A stretch of DNA of 64,000 nucleotides from Sweltsa coloradensis (GCA_024449915.1 JAMZAV010000055.1:186001-250000), one strand, 5' to 3'. Shown: positions 16,601 to 30,800, numbered from the stretch's first letter. A program made the numbers and translations. The notes: a model not told the origin generated them from the sequence alone.

Positions 16601-18247
16601 AACGGGATGATCAAAATATTATATTAGTCAACCATATCAGCACAATTGTCACATACATTTCTTTATACATCCTCTCTTGCAATATCACTAGAAGTCGAGT
16701 TCTCTGTCTTCCCACATTTCCATCCCCAACCATTCAATATACTCATGCAACACCTAGTCAGTCACGGTTTACTGGAATAGCCACTACTACATAACATGAT
16801 ACACAGAAATGATGCTCCATTAAACCATTAACACACAACCTCGATCCACCGTATCTGGCTTAGCATAGTAAGAGTAGATTATATTACTATAATGCTGAAG
16901 TTATGAATGAAATTACCAACAAACAAGATAGATTTGAAAGCTACCCACTAACATAAAAAATGACATAAATTAATTATTTTGTATTTTTTGTAAGTTAATT
17001 ATTCACATATAATTATTACGTATAGATAGTATTTCATTGCAATAAAACACTACTATGCTATTTGGTTTGTTTGATTAAAATAAAACTTTTAGCCTCAGTA
17101 CGTAACTAATAACTAGAGTAATGTTTGAAAGGAATGCCAAAAGGCTGTAATGTAGTTTATTTGTGTATTTGTGTTTATGTTATCTTTCGCGGCGCGCCTA
17201 CTCCATTTAAGGTAAGCTGTTGGCACCCTATCTCTTTATGTCATTCACAATAACTCGAGTAAAGTGTTGTTATGTCATGTTTTCACACAATTATGCCATC
17301 ATTGCTATTCTCTTTAGCATTTACTACTAGCTTCATGTTACTATTTAAAATATATTTCTCAAGATACTTTATCTATTCTAAAGTTTGGTAAAGATAAAAG
17401 AAAAAAACAGCTTCAGAACAAAAATGAAAATAAAAATCTCAGTTTATAAACTTATTAAACCCCCTTCATTGTGGATTTCCCTTGACTGGCAGAGAAGTTT
17501 GGGGGACTAATGAAACAAATATACAGTATTCTAGGACTTAGTTTTGTTGATGCCAAAATGTCTGCCACATTGCCTTTCATCCCATTTTAAATAAGATGTG
17601 TACAAACAGAAATTTGATTCTAATGACTAGTAAATAGTACTAATGCAATCGTATTCATCCTATACTAGCAACAACACTGAGTAAAATTAGTAAACAAATA
17701 TGTATTAAAGACTGGGTTTTGGTCTGCAGTTCTCACATGCACTTGCGTACTCAACAAGCTTTTCATAGCACCAGTGAATTTAATAAAAAAAATAAAAATA
17801 AACAATGCTAGAAGTTAGAATAAGATAACATTAAAAATCACAATACAGCTTTCCTTGTGATTTGGAGGGTTTGTTTTGTATAAAACAACAACATTGGAAA
17901 GTGAAAAGGTAGCTGCTATTGTAATAAATGCCAAACCAAAATTTAAAAAAAAAATTGAGACTAAAGATAACATGCAGTTCAGTGTTCACACATGACATTT
18001 CCCCCTCCAAAATGAAAATTAGTGGTAATGTAAAGCTACATACAGTAATTTACTTTACATTGTCATTATGATCATAATATATACATAGAAGGTATCATCA
18101 TAGAGTACAAAAACATTACATTTAGGTATCAGAGCACATTAAAGGGTATTCCCCGTTTTATCTTTTAATAAGTACAGACAACTGTACTCTTGTCCGAAGC
18201 AGAGGAGAAAAGTATTCAATAAATATAAATGTACAGAATTTACATTA
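13633..18247. other. Region 3' of both genes
   Basis: AT-rich DNA with one foldback repeat (15188-15626). The part nearest 18247 must include the GBF1 3' UTR. No single poly(A) signal stands out. A 166-codon frame at 14003-14503 was examined and not accepted. Confidence 0.5.
15188..15626. repeat. Foldback element with about 120-bp arms
   Basis: The arm at 15188-15310 recurs inverted at 15503-15626. Shared phrases include AAAACTAGAAGT, AATATTGGTGGAT and CACACCCGTCAC. The arms are diverged, the loop is about 190 bp, and no coding sequence is present. Target duplications are not clear. Confidence 0.7.
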
Positions 18248-18825
18248 CTATGACTTATCCTCAGGTTGGGATGATAAATTGGGAATGCTACCTTGAAGTC
18301 CTTGGTTTGATAGAAATAAGTTACCCGATGTGTTTGCGTTCGGATACTCCGCCGGATTATACAGATGCGGAATGTTAGGGGAGAATAACTGGGGCGTTTG
18401 CCGGTCTTGACTGAAGAAGTAGTGCGCTGGAATATTGGATCCGGTGTTGCTAGAAGCACTAGTGACGGGTTCCGAGTGGAGGTCAAAACTACTCGCAAAG
18501 CTCGAGAAGAGAGGCACCGACTGGACGACCGCGCTTGGCGGGGGCTGGCTGTAAAGAGGGGGTGCGGGGAGGGGTTGCGTTATAGACACGGGGTAGTGTT
18601 GGACGTCGGACTGGCTGTAGAGCGGCAGGGGCTGGGAGGTGTACGGGTTCTCGACGTGCTGACTGAACAGAGACACGGGCTGGACAGAAGGATGCGCACG
18701 GGGCCGTCTGTCGGCAGGCTGGAATGCATTGGGGTGGCTATCGGGGATTGACAGGTCAGTGTGTACGTTTGTGAGGACAGAGTGTAGTTCATATGGGGCG
18801 AAGAGCCGATCGGTGTAGACACCAT
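18248..18825 (-). CDS. GBF1: GBF1 last exon: Ser/Pro/Tyr-rich C-terminus
   Basis: Acceptor ATTTATTTCAG. The accepted frame reads [16 protein letters not shown] and ends in SQPEDKS with TAG at 18248-18250 (191 residues). It has strong third-base C/G bias from the first codons onward. Short motifs recur: SLFSQ, PLYSQ twice, VPLFS, FFSQ, QLFS. It needs one base from the preceding exon, but the upstream donor supplies none. Reading at phase 0 gives another frame open only to 18580, without wobble bias. Confidence 0.8.
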
Positions 18826-21800
18826 CTGAAATAAATTCAATCATTATGTTTCCTACTTAATTACTGGTTCCTGTGTGGCACAACATGTGTCCATTGGAAG
18901 AGGGAAACATGGTTCACAATCAGTGCAACTGTAAACATCATAAATACTGTAAATACAGAAGTTTAAGTATTTGATTTTAAAATAAAATGATACCATACCT
19001 TTTGTGTCGGTCACCTATTTATTCAAGGGCATACACTATATAGTATATACAGTTCATTTTTACATATTCCCATTAGGGATGACATCAGGTAGTAAAATAT
19101 TGATTCGGTTCGTCACCTGGATGGACAGATGGCTTTGTGTAAACCATTTCGTATAAGCTACTAGCAACACTGTAGACGACTACAACAATGAAACAAATTA
19201 AATTGAACTGATGGAAAAACCAGCGGTTGTCTGTAGAACATTAACACACTAAAACATAGCATGCCCTACATTTATGAATGAAAGAGTCACAACAGTTGCG
19301 GGAATGAAAACAAAACAGTTCAATTTGTGAGTTACAAAGTTGAGTTGGTAGTCAGTTTTCATGATAAAAACTTTGCTATTCAAAAAAGTTGTATGGATTT
19401 TGAGAATGTTCAAATTTGTGTAACCTGAGTACCCCATATGTTTCATAATTCCTATAAATTTTCCATGGTGAATATTGTTAATAATAATGTAAAGAATTAT
19501 TTGGACTATACTGTAGGCCTACACTGCACCTATTCATAAAGAAAACTATGCAACAATATCTCGACGACTATTCAGTCATCTTCAATGGGTTTAATGACAT
19601 CATGACAAATTACAACGGTAAGAAAAAACAAAAAGTCCAAAAATTAAAACAAATAAATAAATAGGTACTGTCATCTCAATTTCACCAAAAAACTCATGCC
19701 TACCATCTTCAAAAAATTAACCAGTTATGTTGCCAACTAACAATTAATATTAAAGAAACACCTTTATAAGCTATGAATGAGCCTATGACTGGCTCTGGCT
19801 TGGAACAAACACTTTCCAAATACATAGTTAGAAGGAAAGTCAATACTAGGACAAGGAGTACTAATGACGTTCTTCACAGCCATAAAGGCAGCCTCTTTTA
19901 ACCAAAGTTTATGCACATTTAGTTTCATGGATAATGATAGAGGATGTTTGTCTACACTGTGCATCTATTCCCAATCACATCAAACATGACATGTTTGGAT
20001 TTGATTATGATTTATGATATAATTTTGGGGAGGGTTGCCCATCATTCAAGGATAGAGTCATAAACATTAAAGTGCATTTTACAGTTAGGGCCTACATATT
20101 TCCAAGGTGTTTATATGACCACAGGAGACGACTAGATAGTAGGATATTAACTTGTGCACTCGCTCACCTGTGCTCCCATGTTTCCTATGTGTGTGAAGAT
20201 GGCATTGTTGCCGGGTTGTGTGGGAGTTGTTGTAGGAGGTTGAAGGATGATGCTCGCAGCTCGAGGTGGCGCTGGCTCGGCGGGTTGCGTCAGAGGAGAG
20301 TCGGGGGTCGAGGGTTCAGCGGGGGAGTGTGATCCAGGGGGCAGTGAGCTCGGAGGAGACAAGCTTTCGTGGCTACTCAATCGAGCTTGTCCTTCCACTG
20401 CAGAATCAGAAGATCAATACACAATATGCTTATGCCTTATTAATTACCACTGAAGGTAGCTGTCAATGTTTGTGTCACAACTCCCCTGTTTGAAGCAATC
20501 AGTACATTACTACATAGCTTGTTACGTTACCTGTAGGGATGCACACGATAAATAATCAATATTATATTTTCGATCAATAATCAATAAAGGATCTTATTTC
20601 GATAATTGATAACCAAAATTCATTATCGAAATATCAAATAATTCGTCAATAGTGGCATGAACTAAACTCTAAAGACGGAGATTATCTCACGTTATGCCAT
20701 GCACTGGCTGGGCTGATGGTGTCACACTCAAGATTTATGTTTGGAATTGACCTATCAGTCGATAACGGAAGCCAAACACATGACATGGAAGACAGCCAGG
20801 CAATAAACAGAACGTGATTGTTTTGTTTTGACTTACACTTGCCACACTTGAGGTTCCACTTATAGGTCGGAACAGGCTTTGTTAGTGGTATCGATATTAT
20901 CGATTCGATAATGACATTACCATTTTGATAATCGATAATGAAAAAAGTATTGATGTGCATCCCTAGTTACCTGCATACAATATATCCTTCCCTTATAATG
21001 TTGTTTATTCAACCATAGATAATTAATTACATATTTAATTAAGGATGTTATATGTTCATTATTCAAGGAATATGGCATAACTAAACTTATTGTATTTTTG
21101 CCTTGTCATTATTGCATGGTTGATGAAGTGATTGTGCCACTACAAGAGAATTGCATATTTATATTTTATAATATTTATTTTATGGTACTTATATTTATTT
21201 TGTAATACTATTTGTATTTAATATTTAATAAAAAGAAGAGTTAACCACTGAGTCTGTTTCAGACATGTCTTGTAGATATCAAAATTTTAAATAATTTAGT
21301 ATTCATTCATTTACACCTAGAATCACTATTACATTCAGGACATGGACCGACAGGCCAGGCAATTAGAGTAGCTTGTAGAGTAGGAACTCTCATCTCCATC
21401 TAAATAAGAACTCCATCAAACATTATTTATGCATTAGTAGTTGTTAGTACCATATGTGCTCATGGAACATGGATGAACTCTCATGAAAAATGCAAAGAGA
21501 AACTTCAATAGACATGTTCATAAAATAAAATATCACTCAGCTTTGTTATTGATAAAATAATATCAATAAGATAACTTGACTTCACTCTATGAGGAGCCAT
21601 CTTGTGAAGGCGCTTTGCTCACCGATTTACATAGGTACACCTTGAGAGCAGTTAATTTCTGCTAGTTGAGTGTGTGAGTGGTATGCAAATGTGATACTGA
21701 TAACGCGTACCTGACGGATGTGACTTGAAGAGTTCCTCCCGGAGGTTGGGGAGGAATGTACCGATCCGGTCCCAAGTGATAGTCCACAGCTGGGAGTGAC

Positions 21801-24800
21801 CTTCCGCCGACGAGAAGACATTTGCCGAGTCCATCACTAGGAGCATGTTCTTCAGAGACTCGGGTATAGCCTCAAACTTGAGAACAAAACAAATTGGAAT
21901 ATTTACTGAATTGAGAAAAGCACATTGCCATTAGTACTACCAACTAAAGTACTGTAGTGTAGTGTCATAGTAAGTAACAAAACAAAATTAATCAAATTTG
22001 TGCTAATTTAAATTATTTAAAAGCCAATGATAATTGATTAAATAAATACTGGTGAATTAAATAAGAAAATGTTAATGGGACTTGCAAGAGCTCGTACCAT
22101 CTTTTGACAATGTGAAATGTCCATTTGAAAATCGCTTGTTTGCTACCTAATTCCAGCGAATTTCCCGTGCATTCAGGGCCACTATTTGACCTCCAATTTA
22201 ACTCCCAAAAATGTGCAATTGTAGGAGGTTGTTAATAAAGCAAATACACATGCGATGATCAGAGAACATTTAAAACAATTGTCTCCAACACAAGCATTTA
22301 AAATTATTTTAAGAGTCAGTCACACTTTTACATTTAAGGCCTACACCCATATTCCTACTGCGTCTAGTCCTTACCAGCAATTCGCTGTTGTCTGCATGCA
22401 TGTACTTGTCCATGAAGTCTAGGATGGTGAGCCACAGGGCGGTGAATGTTGGCAGTGACTGAAGGGGTGTCAGATGGTGAAGGAACACCTTTGACAAGAC
22501 GGTGGCTGCTCTACTGCGGGTCTCCTCTAATCCTGGTAGGTCCTGAAAGAGTTAAGTATTCTCAAGAATCTGTCTCAATGACAAACATTGTAAACACAAA
22601 ATGTGTTATAACTTATACAGCATACAGGTATTACAAAATTTTGTGGTAGGGCTACTCCTTTTCGAAAATAAAAGAAGCAAGCTACTGAGAGAGGCCCAAC
22701 AAGTGTCACACACCAGGTGAAGAATCTCCCATCTCTCTCCCCTCTTCTTTGAATCAACATCACTTGATTTACTTTTGTAAAGTAAAAAGTATATAATCCT
22801 TTCGAGAGGTTAGATAGGACTAAGTTCGAGGATCTATATAATGTAACACAGATAGACCTTAGTGACGTTAATTTTCTTGTTGTCACGCCAGGATTCTGCT
22901 AAATTCTGGATTGAGCATGATGTTTCCTCAAGCACATCAACAAGTTTGTTGATTTTAAAATTTTGACTATTATTTTCAAGACAAGGTAACAAATAACCCA
23001 CCTGATCAGTGATTGGCTCCAGCAGTTTGGCCAGAAGTGGGAAGAGAACCTGATTGAAACAAGATTCCCACTCGGGTGCCGAGAGCGTCTGAAGGTCGTG
23101 CACCAACAGGGCTCGTTGGAGGTACGTTATGGCACTCATGCGGACCTAGAACACAAGGTTACAGAAACACTCACATCTTGTCGACTATTCAATTCTCACA
23201 TGAATGATTGCCTATCAAAACAGCATACGATACCTGTCTTCTGGAATCACAGCACAACCTGGCAATGCCTTGCAACAGTGGACACCACCCTTGCGACCAC
23301 AAAGAAGTGAAGTCAGCACTATCACCATTCTCTTCCGCCCACCATCGGAAGATCTGTGCTGTCCGCGTGTGTAGTGTGTGCATCAAGTCAAGCAGCTGGA
23401 TAGAGATCTGCAGGAAACATTACAAGCTGGTTAGGATTAAGTTTCTTGCCAGTATCAAGCAATAGAATTATTAGAATTTAACATTATTTCAATTGAACAA
23501 TTTAAAAAAATAAGTTCTATTCTGGAATTAGGCCTAATAAAGATGTTTACACTGATGAAGAATTGAATTGTTATATCTTGCTACTAACTAAACATTTCAC
23601 ACACAAACAATTTCTATAGCTATCTTGGATCAACAGAATACACACTAAATGAGGTGGCATGGATAAGAAATATAAAACTTAAGAATTACTTGTTGATATC
23701 CGCTAGGCATTTCTTCAGAGTCACTCTCATCTGCATCGTAAGGGTTGGAGGGCTGCGGACTTCGTGCCCTAGAGGCTTCATCTTTGCGCCGGTTTGAAAC
23801 GGACTTCTTTCGGGGTTTGTCTTTGGTAGGTGAAGCAATCCGTTTCGGGCTTTTCTTCTCAGCTTAGGAAAAACAATCATGTTATTGTTATTAATAAATG
23901 AAAAAATGTCTGCTTTAAAAAAAACGTTTTTAATAAATTAAGATGGAAGAGGAACGTGCAGAAACATACTTCCATCAAGACTCGCCTCGACGAATGTCCG
24001 AATGCAGTGCACACAGTTCTCGAAGTTGTATGGCGTTATGTGTGCAACATCCCTTACGAGGAACGCAACACTCTCGCAACACTTGACAAGGCCATACGGG
24101 TCGTGCATCAACAGTTCTCTATCATGAACTATGCTGAACTGGTTGATGGGCAATGGACGGTTTAGTGGCTGGATCTCACCTTCGGGGCCAACCTAGAAAT
24201 GTACAAACAAGTTGTGTCTTTAGTGAAGAGAAGACTTTATCATTGCTACTTTAGTGCAGAACAAGTTTCAATCAATGCATTGCAGTGAACAAATCAATGT
24301 ATCATACCAGTATCCACCCTCCTCCATTGTTGGGCGATAGTTCTGGGCTGGTAGGCCGAGATGACCCTAGAGAGCCGACGCCCAGGGAACCCAGGCTACC
24401 TTGATGCCGAGAAGACGAAGTCAGTCGGCTCAGCTCAGAGTCGGATGTGTAACCTCGCTCGTTGCCTGAGGAACCAATTACACAGCATCCAATCACTAAT
24501 ACATTGTTTTCAGCCCTATTGAATTAAATAATATACTGGTAGGTATTATTTATGTTTAGGGGTATAAAATTTCTGTTAATTTTTTTCAGAAATTTCTGGG
24601 AAGTCCTTCCATTTATTTTCCATTTTTAGGCCTAGGCCTACTTCCTTTTGTGAGGGAAAACATTTCAATAAAATGTCTAAGGAAATATTCCTAGTCCTAC
24701 CTTATTCATTCCCATCTTTAATTCATTTTGTGAATGAAATCGAAGAATATTTTACAGAAATTTACATCCCCATAACTCATCATTAGCCTATCCATATCGC

Positions 24801-27800
24801 TGCTTCCTACTTCTGGCAGGGTCAGCTTGGGTTTTGCAACAAAATGTTTCCCTCTGCTACATGCTCCCAGCTCTTTCCTCTCTATTAGTAATTAAATTAA
24901 ACGGGACCCACAAGTGCCAAGCATTACAATACAATACAAATGAAATAATATCAATTTAAAATTACATAATCTAAAAATGTAACAATATTTTACTTTTACC
25001 AGACATCTGTGGATATTTCACCTTCTCTATAATTATTTTAAAATCCTTTCAGTGGCAACCACAGTGTATTCTATTGCCGAGCTGCCAGAATTGGGAACCG
25101 CTGTCTATCTGAGTACTTGCCATGCCAGCATTCAAGAGAGGAATGCCCTCTGCTACATTAGACTGCTTAACTTAGGGTCTAATTGGATTTGATATTGCTA
25201 TTATGAATTGTTATTGGATAACATGAGAAAACATGATGGCCGAGTTGGTCGATTGGGGACATGAAAAGAAGAAGATGAATTGGTTATATTCCGTTTATCT
25301 GTTTCTTCTGTTTTTTAAGTGTTTGTTTACTCTCACAATTTGTTGTGTAGAGGCTGGCAGACACCTTGTGCTTGAGCTTGGGGCATACTGCCAACCTTCC
25401 TACTGAGGCTAATAGTGGGAAAATTTATAATAAATAAAATGATAGTCAGTACCTAGTCCACTATCCACATCCTCGTGGGTTTGCACCTCCGAGTCTGACT
25501 TAGCCACTTGGTCTGCCTGAGGTTTAGTAGCGTCTGCTATTACCCGCGGAGGAGGTGCGCCCCCACCCACGCACTCCAGCAGCGTGAAGATGATCGACCA
25601 ATCGGTTGCAGAGTGAATGTTGGCGGCGCTCGTCTTCAGCAGTTCGTACAGACCGTAAGCAATCTGCCGCGATATACGGAAGAGAGTCGCGGACTTTAGC
25701 AGGAGCAACATTCGAAGTGACTGCAAAACCTGGTGAAAATATGGACATGTGTATAATTTTTTTGTAAACATAAATTCAACTAAAGATATTAAATATGTAG
25801 GCCTATGTGCCTTTCCCCCCACTGAAACATGTTTATTCATGTTCCCAGTTTAAGAGTCCATTATTTTCTAGATAGGCCCATGCAAGAGTGAAACAATATT
25901 TGTTTAATTAATGTTAACAACTAATTATTTTATACATTTAGGTACAAAAAATTTAACATTTTCTTAAATGATTACCAGCAACCTTCCAACTAAAGACCCA
26001 TAATACGTACCACCGGACTCATGTCCTCCCTGCGCATTAGTCGTATCGCCAGCCTCAGCAGTCCCACCACCGACCGCTCCAACAGGAAGTGATGGTCGCA
26101 CGCAGACGCTCCCATCACGAGGCTGTAGATGTGGTCGCGCACGCACTGCCAGATGCTGTTCACCCGGTCTCGGTTCTGAACGGTGACCTTGAGCAACATC
26201 TCCAGGAAGAAAACCGCAGAGTCCTCGTCAAATGTCGTGCCCAGGGCACCGACAGGGCCTGCACAATTATAACGAGTCACTTTTATTAATGTGTTGTGTA
26301 GTTTAGTTTCAAATGAATTAGCCACATGGTGCTTTATTAAATGCATGTCTCTAGAGCCATGTTTAATTACTTTGATCTATAAATGGCTACATATGACAAA
26401 ATTGTTTTTTGAGGGCAACTGTAGAACAATTTGATACATACTTTTGCGCATTTTAAATCATTATATTTTATCATTATAATTTCACGTGTTTTTTTAAAAT
26501 GGGAATTGCTAATTTGATAAAAATTATAATAGTATTTGACAATTTGTGCTAATTTTACTGCCCTTTACGATTGCAGTACATATGGTAGGCCTATTTATTT
26601 TAAGGTACCTACTTTCGTACCAAACATTTATGAGCACATATCTTAAACATCTGCACTAATCTTACACCTATCTTCAACAATACATTATTTATTGGAAAAC
26701 ACATCCTAATGTCTGAGGAAACTAGAAACAAAAACTAATTTCAAAAGGAATAATTCAACAAACAAGTTGCAAGAGTTGCAACTCCTTGGCCATTTTTCCG
26801 AGTATGAAGGCTATTAAATTAAAGATATTCATGTACCCATTCAATCTTCAAGCATCTACCAAAACACTTGAGGTAGGCTGTGGTTTCTATTTATATCTCC
26901 CCTACCACTCACTTTAGACACCTTCAAACCACATTATTTCTATCTAGCTGTGGGTCCTTGAAAGAACTTAGATTCATTTCAATATACTGTATCTTCTTAC
27001 CTGTGGGTCCTTGAGAAGCTAAAACCAACGCTTTCACGAGCTCGTGAAGGGAATCAAGTCGCAAGAACTTGGATTCAGTGATGAGCTGTTCCACATGGCA
27101 GTCTTTGATGCAGTGCTGTGCCTGTTGCATGAACTCTTGGTCTTCGGGAGACGGCACCTTCTGACTAGCAGGCTCTGCAATGTAAAGCATAACAGTGCGG
27201 TGCCACAGTATTTTTTATGGAAACAATAACCTTAAAACGAATATATAGTTACAATATTTTATTGTACGCAATCACCTTTCCTCTTCCTCCACATGCAAGA
27301 CTATCCAAATACCTACTAGTACATATTATGTTACCACCTTACCAGTAATTTAAAATACAGTAAGAACTCTCTTATCCGAGTTGGATGAGACCGGGGGCAC
27401 CTCGGATTTGCGAAAAACTCGGATGGCGCGGTTCATTTGTTTATTTGCTCTCGTAGCATGGCCTGATGTGGTAAAATGATATATGACACATGTAATGGAT
27501 AAAGGAACATAAAATACACACGATACACTTCATACAGGGTATACTAAATGATTTAATAGCTTGTAATTTCAAGCTCACGAACACACGTACACAATTAAGC
27601 CTACATGTGTAATAAAAACGTATGTCTAGGCCTAGGCCTAGGCCTAAACTCGACGCAGTAGGCCTAGGCCTACAATGCAAACATAGGCCTAGGCCTAGCT
27701 CTCTTTCTCATGTGGGAAAACCTCTCACTACTATGCCCGCGCTGAAGCTCACGACGCAAGATAAGTCTGGGAAAGAAATAAGATAAGCCCAGGAATAACA

Positions 27801-30800
27801 ATTCAATACGTCGTGATTACGAATTTCGTGAATCGGTTGAAACATGATTGCATCTAGTTCCACAACGACCATCTTTGAACAGCTGTGTGTGAGATGGCTG
27901 GATCGTATGCGCACGCGCAGGCGCGCGATGCACACTGACCTCTATATGCTCAGTGGGTGGCACTGACGCTTACCGGCGATGCGCCCGACGCACACTGACC
28001 ACTGAACTCTATACGCTCAGTACACTGATGCACACTGCTCGAAAGTCGAGATATATCGCCGATCTATCTTCTTTGCACTCACTCGTAAGGCATGCCTACA
28101 AATGTATGCGAGTACATTTAAAAAAGTGCGGCGCGGCGTCTGTAATTATTTTTATGTTTTATTTACGTATTTAAAACTTTAATTTTTTTAATTTTTTTTT
28201 TTTTTTTTTTTTGGCGGCTCGGTTAACACGGAACATCGGATAAGAGGAGATCGGATAAGAGAGATCTTACTGTAGTATTATTTGACAATTTGTGCTAATT
28301 TTACTGCACTTTACAACTGCAGTACATATGGTAGGCCTATTTATTTTAAGGTACCGGTACCTACTTTTGTACCAAACATTTATGAGCACATCTTCAACAT
28401 CTGCACTAATCTTATACCTATCTTCAACAATACATTATTTATTGGTACACACATGAAAACACATCCTAATGTCTGAGGAAACTACAAACTAGAAACAAAA
28501 ACTAATATCAAAAGGAATAATTCAACAAACAAGTTGCAAGAGTTGCAACTCCTTGGCCATTTTTCCAAGTATGAAGGCTATTAAGTTTAAATTAAAGATA
28601 TTCAAGTACCCATTCAATCTTCAAGCATCAACCAAACCACTTGAGGTAGGCTGTGGTTTCTATCTATATCTCCCCTACCACTCACTTTAGACACCTTTAA
28701 ACCACATTATTTCTATCTAGCTGAGGGTCCTTGAAAGAACTTAGATTCTATTCAATATACCGTATCTTCTTACCTGTGGGTCCTTGAGAAGCTAAAATCA
28801 ACGCTTTCACGAGCTCGTGAAGGGAATCAAGTCGCAAGAACTTGGATTCAGTGATGAGCTGTTCCACATGGCAGTCTTTGATGCAGTGCTGTGCCTGTTG
28901 CATGAACTCTTGGTCTTCGGGAGACGGCACCTTCTGACTAGCGGGCTCTGCAATGTAAAGCATAACAGTGCGGTGTCACAGTATTTTTATGGAAACAATA
29001 ACCTTAAAACGAATATATACAATAGTTACAATATTTTATTGTAAGTAATCACCTTTCCTCTTCCTCCACATGCAAGACTATCCAAATACCTACTAGTACA
29101 TATTATGTTACCGCCTTACCAGTAATTTAAAATACTATAACTACCTATAGTTAAATGCAATATTATGAGAATTTTTAAACTGATTATCATAGATAATTTT
29201 GTAACATTTTTTATGATTTAATAATAGAGAATAAAATTGATTATGCTGATATCTACCACACCCCGAAGGTTAACTGTTGGATCCTATCCCAATACTCAAT
29301 TTTTTATTCAAAACATTAAATAGTTTTTTTATATTAGATATATCGTCGGTGAAAAGCAATACCGCGTAAGTGACTTTTTTGACCAAATCCACTTTGTTGT
29401 TGTTTCGACATCGTGAATTTTTTTGCCGCCGTTTAAATTTGTATTCGTTTGAAATGGACCAATAGTAAGGCTTAAAAGAGCTTATAATAAAACCGCGTAT
29501 TGAGAAGGCTGTGGAAATACCGCGTATCTTCCATCCCAGCCATGCTATCCAGTCATGACCCAGCTGTCAAAGTGCTAGGTTAGAGGCAACAACAAGCGAT
29601 CTCAAAATCTTGTACCAGTAGATCGTTAAACCTAATTACAGTTGGTGTTAATGTGATTTGTGAATGTAGGCCTATAGTATAATGTGAAATGATTAATTGT
29701 CTAGGCTTCACTCAGTAATTGAGTACCTAGTGCTTCTTACAAAAACGAAATACAAATGGGCCCAATTCTTCTCTTTCCTTACCAACATTTCCTAGTGCAT
29801 TTCTTATTTGTACCGAATTAACCATTAATAAATAGTAGGCCTAGGCCTAGATACTGTATTTTATTGTGGTATAAAGCTATTCAACAAAGACAATCACTGG
29901 TTAGGCCTATTTATAATTAAATATTGGTTAGGGCTTGGATAAGCCTAGGCCTAGGGCCTACTGTCCTCTTAGGCCTAGGGCCTAGGCCACTTCTGGATTG
30001 ATTTAGTAATTGGATTGATAGGTACAGGCTTGTTTGTGGCCCTAGTTGTTATTACAAATAATAATAGATTAGTTATTTGCCCTAGACCAGATAGAAAATG
30101 CTGTACAGTTGACGTTTAATCAATGGATTGACTTTCATAAAATGAGAAGTAACAGCTGGTAATTCCGATGTTTTGCGATCGTTTTTATGCAATTTATCTA
30201 CAGAGCCAGCGTTGCAAACAAGGCCTAGAAGTTCACAAGTATCCCCACAGATAGCATGACCAGGCTAGTCACGGAATAGTGGATGTGTATGCATATCAAT
30301 CCAGCAAGCAGCAAAGTTTCCGTGAAGGAAGCCTAGCAAGCCTAGGCCGCCCGTTTAACATGTAACTTATGGCCGTAAAACCGCGGAAGTTCGCGGAAAA
30401 CGGCAGGCGTAAACCGCCGTATGTATTTAATTGTTGTGCATTGTTACTTTGGAGATAAAATAGTAAACTTAATCACTATCCTATCAACAATGCATGTTTA
30501 GAAGAAGAATAGAATTAGAAGACGTTCTTCTGTTGGTGGTATAGGCTGAATTGTTACGTTTTTTGCGTCTCCTCAACAATGCCTCAAACGTCACTTACGC
30601 GGTATTGCCACTTCACCGACGATATTCATTATTATTGTATTTTTGGCAAAATTCCAAAATTGCCAATTTCAAGTTTAAAAATTAAAATAATTTTAAAATA
30701 CCTAAAAAATTTAAACAAAAAAAGTCTCAAAATTTCGTCCAACCATTTTTCACAAGTTTTGTTTTGTGAGTTTTCAATGAAAACGCGCGCCCACTTGACG

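Noticed and set aside
18398..18751. 117-codon open frame on the plus strand
   Set aside because: Exactly opposite the GC-rich last exon of GBF1; its openness follows from the coding strand.
18580..18825. Phase-0 reading of the last GBF1 exon
   Set aside because: Fits the upstream donor but lacks third-base bias and stops early; kept only as an alternative tail.
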